This document shows positions 1 to 12,900 of a DNA stretch of 64,000 nucleotides, piece after piece. Each line of letters starts with the position of its first letter. Positions within the stretch are counted from its first letter, which is position 1. Below the pieces are notes generated by a model. It saw nothing but the letters and a program-made list of their open reading frames with translations. It did not search any database and was not told the origin of the DNA. Position numbers and translations under genes: made by a program. The stretch lies in contig NW_026262712.1 in NCBI RefSeq assembly GCF_021869535.1, forward strand, positions 67,364,100 to 67,428,099, read 5' to 3'. Source of the stretch: Mytilus californianus (Eukaryota > Mollusca > Bivalvia > Mytilida > Mytilidae).

Positions 1-1507
1 GACCTAGCCAGTATAGTTACTAGACTGCGGGTTGATAACAACACATGCAGTGCAAACTTATATGTACAAATTATTCAATGAAAAAGGTGCAATATATCAA
101 TGTTTTGCAAAATTTGTGTTTGTTATCACGAAAAAGCCATGATAAAGACTCATTTTCTGATTGAGTCGATGTTTAAAATTTTTTGGGACAATTAAATTTT
201 AACCTGTGCAGATCACAACTTCGAAATAGACGAAAAATGACAAAAACCTACAAACGTATATAATACGTATATAACTATCCAGATTTTTGCCAATACCTTC
301 TCTGAGGAAATTTTGCAGATTGTGTACTATATAAGGATTTCAAACCCTATACATCGTATGCTTACCTCTGAAAGACGGAGCTTGTTTTGTTACGTATTAT
401 GTCTGGAAAACGATTTTTTTGTGTGTTTTTTGTTTTACTTTTGCTTTTTGCATTGTTTTGGTATTATTTTTTTTTAGAAAAGGGGGATGCCTTGAAACAG
501 ATTTTTTAAATGATAAACATCAGCTATAAAATACGAAATACTTTCAATGTTTAGTAAATAGGCAACAACTTTTTGACACATGAAACATTCATAAGAGTAA
601 AAGGAGATGCAAGGCATACATCAATAAAACAGCTAGCCAACAACACAAAACTGAACGGTATGAAATTTGCTGTTTTTTTATTTGATAAGATTCTCAGTTA
701 AAATATACACCACTCTTCACGTGCAAGGGATGGAGTTTCAAAAAGAGTCTGACTATTGTTGATATGAAAAAAGAAATAATCAAGAAAGAAGGAGATTTTT
801 TTATCTGTTTGGTCATTTTCCTCATCGTTTAGTTTTTGCTTATTTGTATATGTCTCCAGAAAATGAGTAAGACTTACGTAGAGCTTCGCTACTTTCCCAA
901 AATTGTGTGTGCCTTAATTCCTTTGTTTTTCGCTTAACACCAAGAAGGTATATAATTCGGACCCGGTCACAGAGAACATACAAAAAAGTAGTACATATGT
1001 TAAACAAAATAGTTCCTACGCGTAGCTGTAACTTTGTCCAAAAGTAAAAGAAAATTGGTAATTAATTGATATCAAATGAAAGGCTCTACGTCTTAGGATC
1101 ACGATAGAACCCTTGATGGAAGTTTCCCATAAATAATAAAATAGATATATGAAATTATGATGGGGTACATGTTTGCCCTGTTGCCCAGATCGGAAGTACC
1201 TGTTTTGATACTATCCAACTTTCGGGAACCAGTGAGATCTATTATGTAATATGTTGATTTTTTAAGCACAGTCAAGTCGGGATCAGATAAATTTGCTATG
1301 AAATAACTGCCGCTTTATTCTAACTTAAGACGAAATAGCTATAAATGCTTAAAATTGCATAGTGGTTTTATTCCTGAAAACAATTTTTGAAGCAAGTGCG
1401 TGTCTGCGTATCTATAGAATTCTGATTTTCTTCACTCAGAAAAATACAAAAAAAAAAGCAAATGTTTAAGTAGACTTGAGGTGAATTTCTGACACAATGG
1501 CTTTAAT

Positions 1508-1564
1508 ATGCATGGAATATATATTTGCCACTGGACGTTAAGTAGAAAACAATCAAATCAATCC
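1508..1564 (+). repeat. Relic of a dispersed repeat inside the satellite monomer
   Basis: The stretch from 'atgcatgga' through 'atttgccactggacgtta' to 'aatcaaatcaatcc' matches two dispersed copies in the right flank: 62270-62355 on the plus strand and 55616-55710 on the minus strand. The flank copies read 'atggatgaaatatttgcc...' and 'atgcatgaaatatttgcc...'. The monomer version has a short insertion ('tatata') and lacks the upstream 'gttctcgtcctgaac' part, so it is a diverged fragment. It recurs in every complete unit. Its presence shows the monomer was at least partly assembled from ordinary interspersed repeat DNA. I recall this motif as widespread in mussel sequences, but that is memory, not a search. 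Confidence 0.75.
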
Positions 1565-1596
1565 ATTATACTTGATACAAAGAAAAACTGGCAGTG

Positions 1597-1975
1597 CTTG
1601 TTTTTGTCAGCCTTCGGTGCACTCGGAAAATTAAGTGCTGCATGAATAAAAAGAGATGTGAGGTAAACGTCAATGAGACAGAAACCCAACTACAGAAATA
1701 ACCAAAAGACATTTAGAGGGAGACGTGTAATCTTCAACAATAGACAGGTGTCCTAACAATATGTCACATAAGTGCTATCAGATTCATATTTTTTCAGCCA
1801 ACAGTATACACGTAATATTAAGTGCGAAACAGAAGGAGAATCAGACGTGGTTTATACGTCAATTGAACAGCAGCCAAACGACAGAAATAAAAAAAAAAAA
1901 TTTTGATGCAGACATTAAGTCTACGACAAATAGACAGGTGATTACACATTGTTGATATGTCTTGCTCTAAACTAT
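1597..1975 (+). repeat. Internal ~189-bp diverged tandem duplication in the monomer
   Basis: Two halves (about 1597-1786 and 1787-1975) align in the same order with steady offset. 'cagcc' occurs at 1608 and 1795 (offset 187), 'attaagtgc' at 1630 and 1817 (187), 'acgtcaa' at 1667 and 1856 (189), 'acagaaata' at 1692 and 1881 (189), 'atagacaggtg' at 1740 and 1930 (190), and 'atatgtc' at 1759 and 1955 (196). The halves are clearly diverged, in contrast to the near-identity between whole units, so this duplication predates amplification of the 2.3-kb monomer. The second half contains the length-variable A-run. The structure is repeated in all complete units. Confidence 0.8.
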
Positions 1976-4900
1976 CTCGATTCCATAAAAGATATACATA
2001 AATTCAACAGAAACTATCAAAGATATGCTATTCACACTCAATTCTCTCAATAAAGGGGGAGGGGGCATTAACATTACGATATGATATACGACCGTTAACA
2101 ACAACGTACCTTGACGTGGGACACACACACATTTAAGAAAATGTAAATGGGCTATTATACTTAAGATTCATTTTATATATCTAACACCCCCCTTTTCTCG
2201 TACAACATTCCTAGGAAAGAAAAGAGGACAAGATACAGCTAAGATTTAAATCTGTCGCCTCCACGTACGTACGGGTTTCACTCCGTCCCGTCGAGGGCTA
2301 TGTTCCCAACAGACCTAGCCAGTATAGTTACTAGACTGCGGGTTGATAACAACACATGCAGTGCAAACTTATATGTACAAATTATTCAATGAAAAAGGTG
2401 CAATATATCAATGTTTTGCAAAATTTGTGTTTGTTATCACGAAAAAGCCATGATAAAGACTCATTTTCTGATTGAGTCGATGTTTAAAATTTTTTGGGAC
2501 AATTAAATTTTAACCTGTGCAGATCACAACTTCGAAATAGACGAAAAATGACAAAAACCTACAAACGTATATAATACGTATATAACTATCCAGATTTTTG
2601 CCAATACCTTCTCTGAGGAAATTTTGCAGATTGTGTACTATATAAGGATTTCAAACCCTATACATCGTATGCTTACCTCTGAAAGACGGAGCTTGTTTTG
2701 TTACGTATTATGTCTGGAAAACGATTTTTTTGTGTGTTTTTTGTTATACTTTTGCTTTTTGCATTGTTTTGGTATTATTTTTTTTTAGAAAAGGGGGATG
2801 CCTTGAAACAGATTTTTTAAATGATAAACATCAGCTATAAAATACGAAATACTTTCAATGTTTAGTAAATAGGCAACAACTTTTTGACACATGAAACATT
2901 CATAAGAGTAAAAGGAGATGCAAGGCATACATCAATAAAACAGCTAGCCAACAACACAAAACTGAACGGTATGAAATTTGCTGTTTTTTTATTTGATAAG
3001 ATTCTCAGTTAAAATATACACCACTCTTCACGTGCAAGGGATGGAGTTTCAAAAAGAGTCTGACTATTGTTGATATGAAAAAAGAAATAATCAAGAAAGA
3101 AGGAGATTTTTTTATCTGTTTGGTCATTTTCCTCATCGTTTAGTTTTTGCTTATTTGTATATGTCTCCAGAAAATGAGTAAGACTTACGTAGAGCTTCGC
3201 TACTTTCCCAAAATTGTGTGTGCCTTAATTCCTTTGTTTTTCGCTTAACACCAAGAAGGTATATAATTCGGACCCGGTCACAGAGAACATACAAAAAAGT
3301 AGTACATATGTTAAACAAAATAGTTCCTACGCGTAGCTGTAACTTTGTCCAAAAGTAAAAGAAAATTGGTAATTAATTGATATCAAATGAAAGGCTCTAC
3401 GTCTTAGGATCACGATAGAACCCTTGATGGAAGTTTCCCATAAATAATAAAATAGATATATGAAATTATGATGGGGTACATGTTTGCCCTGTTGCCCAGA
3501 TCGGAAGTACCTGTTTTTATACTATCCAACTTTCGGGAACCAGTGAGATCTATTATGTAATATGTTGATTTTTTAAGCACAGTCAAGTCGGGATCAGATA
3601 AATTTGCTATGAAATAACTGCCGCTTTATTCTAACTTAAGACGAAATAGCTATAAATGCTTAAAATTGCATAGTGGTTTTATTCCTGAAAACAATTTTTG
3701 AAGCAAGTGCGTGTCTGCGTATCTATAGAATTCTGATTTTCTTCACTCAGAAAAATACAAAAAAAAAAAGCAAATGTTTAAGTAGACTTGAGGTGAATTT
3801 CTGACACAATGGCTTTAATATGCATGGAATATATATTTGCCACTGGACGTTAAGTAGAAAACAATCAAATCAATCCATTATACTTGATACAAAGAAAAAC
3901 TGGCAGTGCTTGTTTTTGTCAGCCTTCGGTGCACTCGGAAAATTAAGTGCTGCATGAATAAAAAGAGATGTGAGGTAAACGTCAATGAGACAGCAACCCA
4001 ACTACAGAAATAACCAAAAGACATTTAGAGGGAGACGTGTAATCTTCAACAATAGACAGGTGTCCTAACAATATGTCACATAAGTGCTATCAGATTCATA
4101 TTTTTTTCAGCCAACAGTATACACGTAATATTAAGTGCGAAACAGAAGGAGAATCAGACGTGGTTTATACGTCAATTGAACAGCAGCCAAACGACAGAAA
4201 TAAAAAAAAAAAATTTTGATGCAGACATTAAGTCTACGACAAATAGACAGGTGATTACACATTGTTGATATGTCTCGCTCTAAACTATCTCGATTCCATA
4301 AAAGATATACATAAATTCAACAGAAACTATCAAAGATATGCTATTCACACTCAATTCTCTCAATAAAGGGGGAGGGGGCATTAACATTACGATATGATAT
4401 ACGACCGTTAACAACAACGTACCTTGACGTGGGACACACACACATTTAAGAAAATGTAAATGGGCTATTATACTTAAGATTCATTTTATATATCTAACAC
4501 CCCCCTTTTATCGTACAACATTCCTAGGAAAGAAAAGAGGACAAGATACAGCTAAGATTTAAATCTGTCGCCTCCACGTACGTACGGGTTTCACTCCGTC
4601 CCGTCGAGGGCTATGTTCCCAACAGACCTAGCCAGTAGTTACTAGACTGCGGGTTGATAACAACACATGCAGTGCAAACTTATATGTACAAATTATTCAA
4701 TGAAAAAGGTGCAATATATCAATGTTTTGCAAAATTTGTGTTTGTTATCACGAAAAAGCCATGATAAAGACTCATTTTCTGATTGAGTCGATGTTTAAAA
4801 TTTTTTGGGACAATTAAATTTTAACCTGTGCAGATCACAACTTCGAAATAGACGAAAAATGACAAAAACCTACAAACGTATATAATACGTATATAACTAT

Positions 4901-6934
4901 CCAGATTTTTGCCAATACCTTCTCTGAGGAAATTTTGCAGATTGTGTACTATATAAGGATTTCAAACCCTATACATCGTATGCTTACCTCTGAAAGACGG
5001 AGCTTGTTTTGTTACGTATTATGTCTGGAAAACGATTTTTTTGTGTGTTTTTTGTTTTACTTTTGCTTTTTGCATTGTTTTGGTATTATTTTTTTTTAGA
5101 AAAGGGGGATGCCTTGAAACAGATTTTTTAAATGATAAACATCAGCTATAAAATACGAAATACTTTCAATGTTTAGTAAATAGGCAACAACTTTTTGACA
5201 CATGAAACATTCATAAGAGTAAAAGGAGATGCAAGGCATACATCAATAAAACAGCTAGCCAACAACACAAAACTGAACGGTATGAAATTTGCTGTTTTTT
5301 TATTTGATAAGATTCTCAGTTAAAATATACACCACTCTTCACGTGCAAGGGATGGAGTTTCAAAAAGAGTCTGACTATTGTTGATATGAAAAAAGAAATA
5401 ATCAAGAAAGAAGGAGATTTTTTTATCTGTTTGGTCATTTTCCTCATCGTTTAGTTTTTGCTTATTTGTATATGTCTCCAGAAAATGAGTAAGACTTACG
5501 TAGAGCTTCGCTACTTTCCCAAAATTGTGTGTGCCTTAATTCCTTTGTTTTTCGCTTAACACCAAGAAGGTATATAATTCGGACCCGGTCACAGAGAACA
5601 TACAAAAAAGTAGTACATATGTTAAACAAAATAGTTCCTACGCGTAGCTGTAACTTTGTCCAAAAGTAAAAGAAAATTGGTAATTAATTGATATCAAATG
5701 AAAGGCTCTACGTCTTAGGATCACGATAGAACCCTTGATGGAAGTTTCCCATAAATAATAAAATAGATATATGAAATTATGATGGGGTACATGTTTGCCC
5801 TGTTGCCCAGATCGGAAGTACCTGTTTTGATACTATCCAACTTTCGGGAACCAGTGAGATCTATTATGTAATATGTTGATTTTTTAAGCACAGTCAAGTC
5901 GGGATCAGATAAATTTGCTATGAAATAACTGCCGCTTTATTCTAACTTAAGACGAAATAGCTATAAATGCTTAAAATTGCATAGTGGTTTTATTCCTGAA
6001 AACAATTTTTGAAGCAAGTGCGTGTCTGCGTATCTATAGAATTCTGATTTTCTTCACTCAGAAAAATACAAAAAAAAAAGCAAATGTTTAAGTAGACTTG
6101 AGGTGAATTTCTGACACAATGGCTTTAATATGCATGGAATATATATTTGCCACTGGACGTTAAGTAGAAAACAATCAAATCAATCCATTATACTTGATAC
6201 AAAGAAAAACTGGCAGTGCTTGTTTTTGTCAGCCTTCGGTGCACTCGGAAAATTAAGTGCTGCATGAATAAAAAGAGATGTGAGGTAAACGTCAATGAGA
6301 CAGCAACCCAACTACAGAAATAACCAAAAGACATTTAGAGGGAGACGTGTAATCTTCAACAATAGACAGGTGTCCTAACAATATGTCACATAAGTGCTAT
6401 CAGATTCATATTTTTTTCAGCCAACAGTATACACGTAATATTAAGTGCGAAACAGAAGGAGAATCAGACGTGGTTTATACGTCAATTGAACAGCAGCCAA
6501 ACGACAGAAATAAAAAAAAAAAAATTTGATGCAGACATTAAGTCTACGACAAATAGACAGGTGATTACACATTGTTGATATGTCTCGCTCTAAACTATCT
6601 CGATTCCATAAAAGATATACATAAATTCAACAGAAACTATCAAAGATATGCTATTCACACTCAATTCTCTCAATAAAGGGGGAGGGGGCATTAACATTAC
6701 GATATGATATACGACCGTTAACAACAACGTACCTTGACGTGGGACACACACACATTTAAGAAAATGTAAATGGGCTATTATACTTAAGATTCATTTTATA
6801 TATCTAACACCCCCCTTTTATCGTACAACATTCCTAGGAAAGAAAAGAGGACAAGATACAGCTAAGATTTAAATCTGTCGCCTCCACGTACGTACGGGTT
6901 TCACTCCGTCCCGTCGAGGGCTATGTTCCCAACA

Positions 6935-9900
6935 GACCTAGCCAGTAGTTACTAGACTGCGGGTTGATAACAACACATGCAGTGCAAACTTATATGTACA
7001 AATTATTCAATGAAAAAGGTGCAATATATCAATGTTTTGCAAAATTTGTGTTTGTTATCACGAAAAAGCCATGATAAAGACTCATTTTCTGATTGAGTCG
7101 ATGTTTAAAATTTTTTGGGACAATTAAATTTTAACCTGTGCAGATCACAACTTCGAAATAGACGAAAAATGACAAAAACCTACAAACGTATATAATACGT
7201 ATATAACTATCCAGATTTTTGCCAATACCTTCTCTGAGGAAATTTTGCAGATTGTGTACTATATAAGGATTTCAAACCCTATACATCGTATGCTTACCTC
7301 TGAAAGACGGAGCTTGTTTTGTTACGTATTATGTCTGGAAAACGATTTTTTTGTGTGTTTTTTGTTTTACTTTTGCTTTTTGCATTGTTTTGGTATTATT
7401 TTTTTTTAGAAAAGGGGGATGCCTTGAAACAGATTTTTTAAATGATAAACATCAGCTATAAAATACGAAATACTTTCAATGTTTAGTAAATAGGCAACAA
7501 CTTTTTGACACATGAAACATTCATAAGAGTAAAAGGAGATGCAAGGCATACATCAATAAAACAGCTAGCCAACAACACAAAACTGAACGGTATGAAATTT
7601 GCTGTTTTTTTATTTGATAAGATTCTCATTTAAAATATACACCACTCTTCACGTGCAAGGGATGGAGTTTCAAAAAGAGTCTGACTATTGTTGATATGAA
7701 AAAAGAAATAATCAAGAAAGAAGGAGATTTTTTTATCTGTTTGGTCATTTTCCTCATCGTTTAGTTTTTGCTTATTTGTATATGTCTCCAGAAAATGAGT
7801 AAGACTTACGTAGAGCTTCGCTACTTTCCCAAAATTGTGTGTGCCTTAATTCCTTTGTTTTTCGCTTAACACCAAGAAGGTATATAATTCGGACCCGGTC
7901 ACAGAGAACATACAAAAAAGTAGTACATATGTTAAACAAAATAGTTCCTACGCGTAGCTGTAACTTTGTCCAAAAGTAAAAGAAAATTGGTAATTAATTG
8001 ATATCAAATGAAAGGCTCTACGTCTTAGGATCACGATAGAACCCTTGATGGAAGTTTCCCATAAATAATAAAATAGATATATGAAATTATGATGGGGTAC
8101 ATGTTTGCCCTGTTGCCCAGATCGGAAGTACCTGTTTTGATACTATCCAACTTTCGGGAACCAGTGAGATCTATTATGTAATATGTTGATTTTTTAAGCA
8201 CAGTCAAGTCGGGATCAGATAAATTTGCTATGAAATAACTGCCGCTTTATTCTAACTTAAGACGAAATAGCTATAAATGCTTAAAATTGCATAGTGGTTT
8301 TATTCCTGAAAACAATTTTTGAAGCAAGTGCGTGTCTGCGTATCTATAGAATTCTGATTTTCTTCACTCAGAAAAATACAAAAAAAAAAAGCAAATGTTT
8401 AAGTAGACTTGAGGTGAATTTCTGACACAATGGCTTTAATATGCATGGAATATATATTTGCCACTGGACGTTAAGTAGAAAACAATCAAATCAATCCATT
8501 ATACTTGATACAAAGAAAAACTGGCAGTGCTTGTTTTTGTCAGCCTTCGGTGCACTCGGAAAATTAAGTGCTGCATGAATAAAAAGAGATGTGAGGTAAA
8601 CGTCAATGAGACAGCAACCCAACTACAGAAATAACCAAAAGACATTTAGAGGGAGACGTGTAATCTTCAACAATAGACAGGTGTCCTAACAATATGTCAC
8701 ATAAGTGCTATCAGATTCATATTTTTTTCAGCCAACAGTATACACGTAATATTAAGTGCGAAACAGAAGGAGAATCAGACGTGGTTTATACGTCAATTGA
8801 ACAGCAGCCAAACGACAGAAATAAAAAAAAAAAAATTTGATGCAGACATTAAGTCTACGACAAATAGACAGGTGATTACACATTGTTGATATGTCTCGCT
8901 CTAAACTATCTCGATTCCATAAAAGATATACATAAATTCAACAGAAACTATCAAAGATATGCTATTCACACTCAATTCTCTCAATAAAGGGGGAGGGGGC
9001 ATTAACATTACGATATGATATACGACCGTTAACAACAACGTACCTTGACGTGGGACACACACACATTTAAGAAAATGTAAATGGGCTATTATACTTAAGA
9101 TTCATTTTATATATCTAACACCCCCCTTTTATCGTACAACATTCCTAGGAAAGAAAAGAGGACAAGATACAGCTAAGATTTAAATCTGTCGCCTCCACGT
9201 ACGTACGGGTTTCACTCCGTCCCGTCGAGGGCTATGTTCCCAACAGACCTAGCCGGTAGTTACTAGACTGCGGGTTGATAACAACACATGCAGTGCAAAC
9301 TTATATGTACAAATTATTCAATGAAAAAGGTGCAATATATCAATGTTTTGCAAAATTTGTGTTTGTTATCACGAAAAAGCCATGATAAAGACTCATTTTC
9401 TGATTGAGTCGATGTTTAAAATTTTTTGGGACAATTAAATTTTAACCTGTGCAGATCACAACTTCGAAATAGACGAAAAATGACAAAAACCTACAAACGT
9501 ATATAATACGTATATAACTATCCAGATTTTTGCCAATACCTTCTCTGAGGAAATTTTGCAGATTGTGTACTATATAAGGATTTCAAACCCTATACATCGT
9601 ATGCTTACCTCTGAAAGACGGAGCTTGTTTTGTTACGTATTATGTCTGGAAAACGATTTTTTTGTGTGTTTTTTGTTTTACTTTTGCTTTTTGCATTGTT
9701 TTGGTATTATTTTTTTTTAGAAAAGGGGGATGCCTTGAAACAGATTTTTTAAATGATAAACATCAGCTATAAAATACGAAATACTTTCAATGTTTAGTAA
9801 ATAGGCAACAACTTTTTGACACATGAAACATTCATAAGAGTAAAAGGAGATGCAAGGCATACATCAATAAAACAGCTAGCCAACAACACAAAACTGAACG

Positions 9901-12900
9901 GTATGAAATTTGCTGTTTTTTTATTTGATAAGATTCTCATTTAAAATATACACCACTCTTCACGTGCAAGGGATGGAGTTTCAAAAAGAGTCTGACTATT
10001 GTTGATATGAAAAAAGAAATAATCAAGAAAGAAGGAGATTTTTTTATCTGTTTGGTCATTTTCCTCATCGTTTAGTTTTTGCTTATTTGTATATGTCTCC
10101 AGAAAATGAGTAAGACTTACGTAGAGCTTCGCTACTTTCCCAAAATTGTGTGTGCCTTAATTCCTTTGTTTTTCGCTTAACACCAAGAAGGTATATAATT
10201 CGGACCCGGTCACAGAGAACATACAAAAAAGTAGTACATATGTTAAACAAAATAGTTCCTACGCGTAGCTGTAACTTTGTCCAAAAGTAAAAGAAAATTG
10301 GTAATTAATTGATATCAAATGAAAGGCTCTACGTCTTAGGATCACGATAGAACCCTTGATGGAAGTTTCCCATAAATAATAAAATAGATATATGAAATTA
10401 TGATGGGGTACATGTTTGCCCTGTTGCCCAGATCGGAAGTACCTGTTTTGATACTATCCAACTTTCGGGAACCAGTGAGATCTATTATGTAATATGTTGA
10501 TTTTTTAAGCACAGTCAAGTCGGGATCAGATAAATTTGCTATGAAATAACTGCCGCTTTATTCTAACTTAAGACGAAATAGCTATAAATGCTTAAAATTG
10601 CATAGTGGTTTTATTCCTGAAAACAATTTTTGAAGCAAGTGCGTGTCTGCGTATCTATAGAATTCTGATTTTCTTCACTCAGAAAAATACAAAAAAAAAA
10701 AGCAAATGTTTAAGTAGACTTGAGGTGAATTTCTGACACAATGGCTTTAATATGCATGGAATATATATTTGCCACTGGACGTTAAGTAGAAAACAATCAA
10801 ATCAATCCATTATACTTGATACAAAGAAAAACTGGCAGTGCTTGTTTTTGTCAGCCTTCGGTGCACTCGGAAAATTAAGTGCTGCATGAATAAAAAGAGA
10901 TGTGAGGTAAACGTCAATGAGACAGCAACCCAACTACAGAAATAACCAAAAGACATTTAGAGGGAGACGTGTAATCTTCAACAATAGACAGGTGTCCTAA
11001 CAATATGTCACATAAGTGCTATCAGATTCATATTTTTTTCAGCCAACAGTATACACGTAATATTAAGTGCGAAACAGAAGGAGAATCAGACGTGGTTTAT
11101 ACGTCAATTGAACAGCAGCCAAACGACAGAAATAAAAAAAAAAATTTTGATGCAGACATTAAGTCTACGACAAATAGACAGGTGATTACACATTGTTGAT
11201 ATGTCTCGCTCTAAACTATCTCGATTCCATAAAAGATATACATAAATTCAACAGAAACTATCAAAGATATGCTATTCACACTCAATTCTCTCAATAAAGG
11301 GGGAGGGGGCATTAACATTACGATATGATATACGACCGTTAACAACAACGTACCTTGACGTGGGACACACACACATTTAAGAAAATGTAAATGGGCTATT
11401 ATACTTAAGATTCATTTTATATATCTAACACCCCCCTTTTATCGTACAACATTCCTAGGAAAGAAAAGAGGACAAGATACAGCTAAGATTTAAATCTGTC
11501 GCCTCCACGTACGTACGGGTTTCACTCCGTCCCGTCGAGGGCTATGTTCCCAACAGACCTAGCCAGTAGTTACTAGACTGCGGGTTGATAACAACACATG
11601 CAGTGCAAACTTATATGTACAAATTATTCAATGAAAAAGGTGCAATATATCAATGTTTTGCAAAATTTGTGTTTGTTATCACGAAAAAGCCATGATAAAG
11701 ACTCATTTTCTGATTGAGTCGATGTTTAAAATTTTTTGGGACAATTAAATTTTAACCTGTGCAGATCACAACTTCGAAATAGACGAAAAATGACAAAAAC
11801 CTACAAACGTATATAATACGTATATAACTATCCAGATTTTTGCCAATACCTTCTCTGAGGAAATTTTGCAGATTGTGTACTATATAAGGATTTCAAACCC
11901 TATACATCGTATGCTTACCTCTGAAAGACGGAGCTTGTTTTGTTACGTATTATGTCTGGAAAACGATTTTTTTGTGTGTTTTTTGTTTTACTTTTGCTTT
12001 TTGCATTGTTTTGGTATTATTTTTTTTTAGAAAAGGGGGATGCCTTGAAACAGATTTTTTAAATGATAAACATCAGCTATAAAATACGAAATACTTTCAA
12101 TGTTTAGTAAATAGGCAACAACTTTTTGACACATGAAACATTCATAAGAGTAAAAGGAGATGCAAGGCATACATCAATAAAACAGCTAGCCAACAACACA
12201 AAACTGAACGGTATGAAATTTGCTGTTTTTTTATTTGATAAGATTTTCATTTAAAATATACACCACTCTTCACGTGCAAGGGATGGAGTTTCAAAAAGAG
12301 TCTGACTATTGTTGATATGAAAAAAGAAATAATCAAGAAAGAAGGAGATTTTTTTATCTGTTTGGTCATTTTCCTCATCGTTTAGTTTTTGCTTATTTGT
12401 ATATGTCTCCAGAAAATGAGTAAGACTTACGTAGAGCTTCGCTACTTTCCCAAAATTGTGTGTGCCTTAATTCCTTTGTTTTTCGCTTAACACCAAGAAG
12501 GTATATAATTCGGACCCGGTCACAGAGAACATAAAAAAAAGTAGTACATATGTTAAACAAAATAGTTCCTACGCGTAGCTGTAACTTTGTCCAAAAGTAA
12601 AAGAAAATTGGTAATTAATTGATATCAAATGAAAGGCTCTACGTCTTAGGATCACGATAGAACCCTTGATGGAAGTTTCCCATAAATAATAAAATAGATA
12701 TATGAAATTATGATGGGGTACATGTTTGCCCTGTTGCCCAGATCGGAAGTACCTGTTTTTATACTATCCAACTTTCGGGAACCAGTGAGATCTATTATGT
12801 AATATGTTGATTTTTTAAGCACAGTCAAGTCGGGATCAGATAAATTTGCTATGAAATAACTGCCGCTTTATTCTAACTTAAGACGAAATAGCTATAAATG

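Larger units (their letters stand above)
1..2311 (+). repeat. Reference monomer (unit 1) of the satellite
   Basis: Landmarks within the monomer: a direct repeat of 'acgtatata' near 254-273; a TATA-like 'ctatataagg' near 329-338, with no evidence that it is used; T-runs around 414-476; a perfect 10-bp palindrome 'ctacgcgtag' at 1016-1025; an A-run near 1450; a dispersed-repeat relic at 1508-1564; an internal ~189-bp duplication at about 1597-1975; a G-tract 'gggggaggggg' at 2055-2065; a C-run near 2186; and 'cgtacgtacgg' near 2264. Unit 1 has private variants: 'gacagaaac' where later units have 'gacagcaac' (about 1677), 'gtcttgctc' for 'gtctcgctc' (about 1960), and 'ttttctcg' for 'ttttatcg' (about 2193). 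Units 1 and 2 alone keep 'ccagtatagtt'; later units read 'ccagtagtt'. Confidence 0.95.
1..6934 (+). repeat. Units 1-3: variant block with 'ctcagtt'
   Basis: These three units read 'attctcagtt' (near 691, 3002 and 5312), whereas every later unit has 'catt' at this site. At a second site units 1 and 3 read 'cctgttttgata' but unit 2 reads 'cctgtttttata' (near 3513), the state otherwise fixed only from unit 6 onward. Unit 2 also has a private 'tgttatact' near 2744. A shared variant in a run of neighbours, plus one isolated opposite state, is the pattern expected from local homogenisation with occasional conversion. Confidence 0.85.

Noticed and set aside
1761..1955. 64-65-codon plus-strand frame repeated in many satellite units (for example 1761, 11005, 13315, 41030, 48826)
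   Set aside because: It is open only when the A-run near its end has a suitable length, and it is absent from many units with other lengths. The frame changes between unit 1 and later units after a single T. There is no sign of constraint.
1..2311. Hammerhead ribozyme in the satellite monomer
   Set aside because: I looked for a CUGANGA core paired with GAAA and saw no convincing combination; 'ctgattgag' lacks the core.
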